Source of the DNA: JAEZHK01 sp040768845
Lineage (GTDB): Bacteria > Bacillota > Clostridia > Christensenellales > Aristaeellaceae
Length of the DNA stretch: 64,000 nucleotides
Direction of reading: 5' to 3'
NCBI GenBank assembly: GCA_040768845.1
Contig: JAXGME010000009.1
Location: 158,607-222,606 of the forward strand
Shown: piece after piece, positions 59,854 through 64,000 of the stretch
How positions within the stretch are numbered: the stretch's first letter is position 1
How the letters are laid out: the number at the start of each line of letters is the position of its first letter
The notes under the pieces: generated by a model
Database searches by the model: none
Told to the model about the DNA's origin: nothing
The model's input: only the letters and a program-made list of their open reading frames with translations
Position numbers and translations under genes: made by a program

Positions 59854-60898
59854 TCTGATCACCATTCCAATCGGTGTTGATGCGGACGATCTCGCCGTCT
59901 TCCCCGGTCTCGATCGCGCCGTGCGCGAGGCCGTCCCGCACGTTGACCCAGCAGGCGGACAGGTGATCCTCCGCCACCCACACCTCCCGGGGATGCTCCC
60001 GGAGGCATACCTTCATCGCCTGCCCGCAGCGCGGTGCGAAGGCGCAGCCGGCGGGCATGTTGAGCATGTCGATCGGGGTGCCGGAGATGGGCACCAGCCG
60101 TTCCTGGCTGTCGCTGTCAATGTTGGGGATGGACCGAAGCAGGCCCTTGGTGTACTCGTGGCGCGGGTTGTAGAAGATTTGCCGCGCAGTGCCACGCTCG
60201 GCCACCTTGCCCGCGTACATGACGATCACCTCGTCGCACATGTTGGCAATGACGCCCAGATCGTGGGTGATCATGATGATGGCCATGCCCAGCTTTTTCT
60301 GCAGCTGGGTCATCAGCTCCAGAATCTGCGCCTGGATGGTCACGTCCAGCGCGGTGGTGGGCTCATCGGCAATCAGGATATCCGGTTCGCAGGCCAGCGC
60401 CATGGCGATCATCACCCGCTGGCGCATGCCGCCGGAGAGCTCGTAGGCGTACTGATCCATGCGCTTTTTGGGTTCGTTGATGCCCACCAGCGTCAGCATT
60501 TCCACCGCGCGGTCAAAGGCCTGGCTGTGGTTGCGCCCGGTGTGCAGCAGGATGGCCTCCATCAATTGGTTGCCGATGGTGAAGACCGGGTTGAGGCTGG
60601 TCATCGGGTCCTGAAAGATGATGCTGATCTTGTTGCCGCGGATCCTGCGCATCTCCTCCTCGGAGGCCCCCACCAATTCCTTGTCCCGGAACTTGATGCT
60701 GCCGCCGACGATGCGGCCGGGCGGCGTCAGGATCTGCAGGATGGAGTAGGCCGTCACGCTCTTGCCGCTGCCCGACTCGCCCACAATGCCCAGCACCGTG
60801 CCCTTGCTGAGGTTGAACGAAACGTCATCCACCGCCTTGACTTCGCCGGACGGAGTGAAAAAGGAGGTTTTGAGGTTTTTGACTTCCAGCAAATTCAT
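59846..60898 (-). CDS. oppD: Oligopeptide ABC transporter ATP-binding protein OppD
   Basis: A 350-aa ABC ATPase with Walker A GESGSGKSVTAYS, Q-loop FQDPMTSLNP, signature LSGGMRQRVMIAMAL, Walker B ADEPTTALDVT, H-loop HDLGV, and the C-terminal peptide-family extension with CAFAPRCGQAMKVC. GGAGGGG precedes the ATG. It is third in the operon after oppB and oppC. Confidence 0.95.
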   Translation of the reverse strand: MNLLEVKNLKTSFFTPSGEVKAVDDVSFNLSKGTVLGIVGESGSGKSVTAYSILQILTPPGRIVGGSIKFRDKELVGASEEEMRRIRGNKISIIFQDPMTSLNPVFTIGNQLMEAILLHTGRNHSQAFDRAVEMLTLVGINEPKKRMDQYAYELSGGMRQRVMIAMALACEPDILIADEPTTALDVTIQAQILELMTQLQKKLGMAIIMITHDLGVIANMCDEVIVMYAGKVAERGTARQIFYNPRHEYTKGLLRSIPNIDSDSQERLVPISGTPIDMLNMPAGCAFAPRCGQAMKVCLREHPREVWVAEDHLSACWVNVRDGLAHGAIETGEDGEIVRINTDWNGDQNA

Positions 60899-60910
60899 CG
60901 CGCGCCCCTC

Positions 60911-61951
60911 CTAAGACCTGAGTTTCGGATCGAAGGCGTCGCGCAATCCGTTGCCCAGGAGGTTAAAGGACAGCACGATCAGGAAAATGGACATCGCCGG
61001 CCAGATCAGAAGGTACGGGTAGGACACCAGGCCGCTGCGCGCCTCCGAAGCCAGCGAGCCCAGCGAGGGCATCGGGATCGAAACGCCCAGCCCCAGAAAC
61101 GAGAGGAAGCTCTCGGTAAAGATGGCGGAGGGAATCTGCATGGCGGCGGTGATGATGATGACGGACACGCTGTTGGGAATCATGTGCTTGCGGATGATCC
61201 GCGCGGGCGAAGCGCCGATGGAGCGGGAGGCCAGCACGTACTCCTGCTCTTTAATGGAAAGGATCTGCCCGCGCACCTGCCGCGCCATGCCCACCCAGTA
61301 CAAAAGGCCGAATACAATGAAGATGCTGACCATGCCGGCGCCCATCCGGACGATGAGCGCGTTTTTCGACGCGCTGATCATGTCCTTGATGGCCACCGAC
61401 AGCAATATGACGATCAGTACGTCCGGCAGCGCGTAGATCACATCCACGATGCGCATCATGATCATGTCCACCTTGCCGCCGAAATAGCCGGAGATGGAGC
61501 CATAGATGATGCCGATGATGACCACGATGATCGCGGACACAAATCCCACCAGCAGCGATATGCGGGTGCCGTAGATCACGCGGCTTGCGTAGTCGCGGCC
61601 CAGCGAGTCGGTGCCCATCAGGTGCGGAAACACCTTTTCGCCCTGGGCGATCTTGGCCTGCTCCTTGCGGGAGTACTCCATCGGCGCCAGGTACTTGGCG
61701 GTCACATCCTGACGCGTATAGCTGTAGGGATAAATGGAAGGCACGATGAAGGCGATCAGCGCCACAAGAATCAGCGTAACCACGCAGGCCATCGAGATCT
61801 TGTTGCGGCTGAGCCGCCGGAGCGCGTCGCGCATGAAGGAAACCGATTCGCGGGTCACAACCTGCTGCGCCTTCTCCTCCTCGGTCGCCTGCTGAAACAG
61901 GTTGGGATCCAACTGAAGGCTGAACGGGTTCCGCTTGAGTGGCTTGTCCAT
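60911..61951 (-). CDS. oppC: Oligopeptide ABC transporter permease OppC
   Basis: A 346-aa permease with six predicted helices and the BPD_transp_1 EAA-type loop (EYVLASRSIGASPARIIRKHMIPN). A soluble N-terminal extension of about 70 residues precedes the first helix, as in this OppC subgroup. The ATG at 61951 is used; a GTG at 61969 overlapping the oppB stop is an alternative, because the ribosome signals are weak. Confidence 0.94.
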   Translation of the reverse strand: MDKPLKRNPFSLQLDPNLFQQATEEEKAQQVVTRESVSFMRDALRRLSRNKISMACVVTLILVALIAFIVPSIYPYSYTRQDVTAKYLAPMEYSRKEQAKIAQGEKVFPHLMGTDSLGRDYASRVIYGTRISLLVGFVSAIIVVIIGIIYGSISGYFGGKVDMIMMRIVDVIYALPDVLIVILLSVAIKDMISASKNALIVRMGAGMVSIFIVFGLLYWVGMARQVRGQILSIKEQEYVLASRSIGASPARIIRKHMIPNSVSVIIITAAMQIPSAIFTESFLSFLGLGVSIPMPSLGSLASEARSGLVSYPYLLIWPAMSIFLIVLSFNLLGNGLRDAFDPKLRS

Positions 61952-61965
61952 CTTTTCTATCAACC

Positions 61966-62892
61966 TCACCGCAAATCGATTCTGGGGTCCATGACCTTGT
62001 AGAGGATATCCGTCACAAAGTTGAGCATGATGATCAAAAACGCCAGGAAGATCGTCACGCCCATGACCATCATGTAATCGGTGCGCAGCATGCTGTTGAC
62101 GAAGAGCCGCCCCAGGCCCGGCACCGAGAAGATGTTCTCCACCACCATGCTGCCCGTCAGGATAAAGGCAATCATCGGGCCTGCGTAGGTCAGGACGGGG
62201 CTGAGGGCGTTTTTCAGCGCGTGCTTAAAGATCACCTTGTTCTTCCGAAGGCCCTTGGCGCGGGCCGTGCGGATGTAGTCCTGCCCCAGCACGTCCAGCA
62301 TGCTGCTGCGCTCCAGCCGGGTGACGTAGGCCAGCGGGTACAGGCTCAGCGAAATGATGGGCAGCACCAGGCCGCCCGGCTGGTTGCCCATGCTGGGCAG
62401 CCAGCCCAACTGCAGCGAAACCACCAGCAAGAGCACCGTCGCCATGACGAAGGAGGGCATCGACACCAGCGCGGTGGTGACCACCTGGACGATCTTGTCC
62501 GGCCACCGTCCCCTGGTCAGCGCGGCGATGGCGCCCAGAATAATGCCCAGCACAATCGCAATCAGCGCGGCGCTGAGGCCGATCAGCGCCGAGTAGCGAA
62601 AGCCGGACTTGATCAGGTCGAACACGGTGCTCCCGACCCAGGCCGTGGAAAGGCCGAAATCAAACCTCACGACGTTTTTCACGTAATTCAGAAATTGAAT
62701 ACCGACGGGCTTGTCAAAGCCGTATTTGGCTTCCAGCGCGGCGATCGTCTTGTCGGACTTGGCCTTTTCCGAACTGAAGGGGCTGGCCGGAATCGCGTGC
62801 ATCGTAAAAAATGTGATCATGATGACCAGAAAAATCGTCAGAACCGCCATGCCCAGACGCTTTAGCGTGTACATCGCGAACCGTGCACTCAT
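61966..62892 (-). CDS. oppB: Oligopeptide ABC transporter permease OppB
   Basis: A 308-aa permease with six helices, a periplasmic-side loop after the first helix, and the EAA loop (DYIRTARAKGLRKNKVIFKHALKN). It forms the channel with OppC. GGAGG lies seven bases before the ATG. It is the first gene of the operon, directly behind a strong promoter. Confidence 0.95.
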   Translation of the reverse strand: MSARFAMYTLKRLGMAVLTIFLVIMITFFTMHAIPASPFSSEKAKSDKTIAALEAKYGFDKPVGIQFLNYVKNVVRFDFGLSTAWVGSTVFDLIKSGFRYSALIGLSAALIAIVLGIILGAIAALTRGRWPDKIVQVVTTALVSMPSFVMATVLLLVVSLQLGWLPSMGNQPGGLVLPIISLSLYPLAYVTRLERSSMLDVLGQDYIRTARAKGLRKNKVIFKHALKNALSPVLTYAGPMIAFILTGSMVVENIFSVPGLGRLFVNSMLRTDYMMVMGVTIFLAFLIIMLNFVTDILYKVMDPRIDLR

Positions 62893-62931
62893 GGGCTACC
62901 TCCCGCCTGTATGCCAAAAAGAATACTCTTT

Positions 62932-62960
62932 ATTATACAACCCCGACACCCGAATGTCAA
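62932..62960 (-). promoter_or_regulatory. Promoter of the opp operon
   Basis: Both boxes are consensus on the minus strand: TTGACA (62955-62960), 17 bp, TATAAT (62932-62937). No operator is obvious. Confidence 0.85.
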
Positions 62961-63018
62961 ACAATTCGGCAAAATGCTGGAAAGGTTTTTGGCGTCTGCG
63001 CGCAGACGGCAGGATCGG

Positions 63019-63047
63019 TTTACAAGGGCCCGGGGATCGTGTATAAT
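63019..63047 (+). promoter_or_regulatory. ybaB-recR promoter
   Basis: TTTACA (63019-63024), 17 bp, TATAAT (63042-63047). Confidence 0.75.
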
Positions 63048-63078
63048 GGTATGAAGAATCTCTTCAGGAGGACGGATT

Positions 63079-63420
63079 ATGGCACGTGGCGGATTCCCTG
63101 GCATGATGGGTGGAAACATGCAGCAGCTGGCGCGACAGGCGCAGAAGCTGCAGCAGCAGATGGCGGAAATGCAGGCGGCGCTGGACGCGCGTGAATTCGA
63201 GGCTTCGGCGGGCGGCGGCATGGTTTCGGTCAAGGTCAACGGCAAAAAGGAACTGCTCTCCCTCGTCATCAAGCCCGAGGCGGTGGACCCGGAAGATGTG
63301 GAAATGCTGCAGGATCTGGTGATGGCGGCGGTCAACGAGGCGATGCGCCAGGCGGCCGAAACCATCGAGCGCGAAATGGGCAAGATGACCGGCGGGCTCA
63401 ATATGCCCGGACTCTTTTAG
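63079..63420 (+). CDS. YbaB/EbfC nucleoid-associated protein
   Basis: A 113-aa DNA-binding protein of the YbaB family, which forms tweezer-like dimers. QQLARQAQKLQQQMAEMQ forms the N-terminal helix, followed by the VSVKVNGKKELLSLVIKPEAV beta-sheet core in two strands. GGAGG precedes the ATG. The usual partner dnaX is not upstream; instead this gene has its own promoter, and recR follows after one base. Confidence 0.95.
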   Translation: MARGGFPGMMGGNMQQLARQAQKLQQQMAEMQAALDAREFEASAGGGMVSVKVNGKKELLSLVIKPEAVDPEDVEMLQDLVMAAVNEAMRQAAETIEREMGKMTGGLNMPGLF

Positions 63421-63421
63421 A

Positions 63422-64000
63422 ATGAACGACATCGAGCCCATCGCAAAGCTGGTGAACCAGCTTTCCAGGTTGCCGGGCATCGGCCGCAAGACCGCCGCCC
63501 GGCTGGCCTATCACATCATCGCGCTGCCGGAGGAGCAGGTGCGGGATCTGGCCGTGGCGATCTTTAGCGGCAAAAAGCAGGTGCATTTCTGCGCGGTGTG
63601 CGGCGATTATACCGACACCGACCCCTGCAAGCGCTGCGCCGACCCGACGAGGGATAAGTCGATCCTCTGCGTGGTCAAGGACCCGCGGGATGTGGCCGCG
63701 ATGGAGCGGATGCGCGAATACAGCGGCCAGTACCACGTGCTGCACGGCGTGATTTCCCCGATGGACGGCATCGGGCCGGACGACATCCGCATCCGCGAAC
63801 TGATGACGCGGCTCGCCTCCGGCGAGATCCGGGAGGTTGTGCTGGCCACCAATCCGGACATCGAGGGCGAGGCCACCGCCGCCTACATCGCGCGGCTGGT
63901 GAAGCCGCTGAACGTCCGGGTCACGCGCATCGCCCACGGCGTGCCAGTGGGCGGCGAACTGGAATACACCGACGAGGTGACGCTGTCCAAGGCCTTTGAA
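63422..64000 (+). CDS. recR: Recombination protein RecR, 3' end outside the window
   Basis: The first 193 residues of RecR, which with RecO/RecF loads RecA at gaps. The N-terminal helix-hairpin-helix (LPGIGRKTAARLAYHI), the four-Cys zinc finger (CAVCGDYTDTDPCKRCAD) and the Toprim domain (LCVVKDPRDVAAMER, ATNPDIEGEATAAYI) are all visible. The frame is open at 64000; about five further residues are expected. It starts one base after the ybaB stop and lacks a good ribosome site, so translation is probably coupled. Confidence 0.96.
   Translation, partial: MNDIEPIAKLVNQLSRLPGIGRKTAARLAYHIIALPEEQVRDLAVAIFSGKKQVHFCAVCGDYTDTDPCKRCADPTRDKSILCVVKDPRDVAAMERMREYSGQYHVLHGVISPMDGIGPDDIRIRELMTRLASGEIREVVLATNPDIEGEATAAYIARLVKPLNVRVTRIAHGVPVGGELEYTDEVTLSKAFE

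Noticed and set aside
1..64000. CRISPR arrays, tRNA or rRNA genes, prophage
   Set aside because: No regularly spaced repeats, cloverleaf sequences, rRNA signatures or phage structural genes were seen on reading both strands.

Overview
The window reads as a chromosomal segment of a GC-rich, endospore-forming member of the Clostridia (Bacillota). The evidence is SpoIVA, a complete spoIIAA-spoIIAB-sigF operon, the RicT and YlbF/RicA-type proteins, ctsR-mcsA-mcsB-clpC, a DarA-type c-di-AMP receptor, a LexA gene with a Bacillus/Clostridium-type SOS box, and a T-box in front of pheST. Most genes are housekeeping. Genus cannot be fixed from the sequence alone. No tRNA, rRNA, CRISPR array or prophage was recognised. 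Starts were moved from the longest open frame to the codon best served by a Shine-Dalgarno sequence, including several TTG/GTG starts.

Layout. 1-3.9 kb: tail of a DUF1292 gene, then a phenylalanine T-box and pheS-pheT. 3.9-6.6 kb: a solitary eukaryote-type glycogen branching enzyme on the minus strand, divergent from a folate ECF S-component. 6.7-11.2 kb: spoIVA behind a SigE-like promoter, then darA-holB-ricT, then a zinc-ribbon gene with a structured leader. 11.3-17.4 kb: a DUF554 protein, the CtsR-autoregulated ctsR-mcsA-mcsB-clpC operon, and a convergent membrane protein overlapping the clpC end. 17.5-21.4 kb: an operon with a NadD-YqeK fusion, rsfS, an RsbW-like protein lacking its ATP-binding motifs, a SigB-type sigma factor, proC and rnhA. 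21.5-23.8 kb: a tyrosine recombinase, a cysteine-cluster protein and lexA around one SOS box. 23.8-36.5 kb: a long minus-strand operon, read as TIGR03960 radical SAM, DUF2344, rng, miaB, ricA/ylbF, mutS, mutL, miaA and a methionine gamma-lyase-like PLP enzyme.

36.6-45.5 kb: lysA converges on and overlaps sigF of the spoIIA operon; then a short FtsH-like protease, a class A PBP, a TPR protein and a YprB-type nuclease. 45.5-47.2 kb: an IS110 element whose 5' noncoding part folds as expected for a bridge RNA and whose 3' part holds a large palindrome. 47.3-48.6 kb: a membrane zinc-ribbon protein and a Nudix hydrolase. 48.8-54.1 kb: a 2-oxoacid dehydrogenase operon in the order E2-E3-E1, E1 being an alpha-beta fusion. 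54.27-56.93 kb: an intact-looking IS66 element with 18-bp inverted ends and an exact 8-bp target duplication. 57.0-62.9 kb: an oppB-C-D-F-A operon in which oppA has its own promoter with a palindrome filling the -35/-10 spacer. 63.0-64.0 kb: ybaB and the start of recR.

The most interesting unexplained signals are the IS110 bridge-RNA-like region and 3' palindrome, the motif-less RsbW partner of SigB, the SOS-flanked recombinase/cysteine-cluster/lexA locus with its hairpin, the zinc-ribbon leader, and the operator-like palindrome in the oppA promoter.
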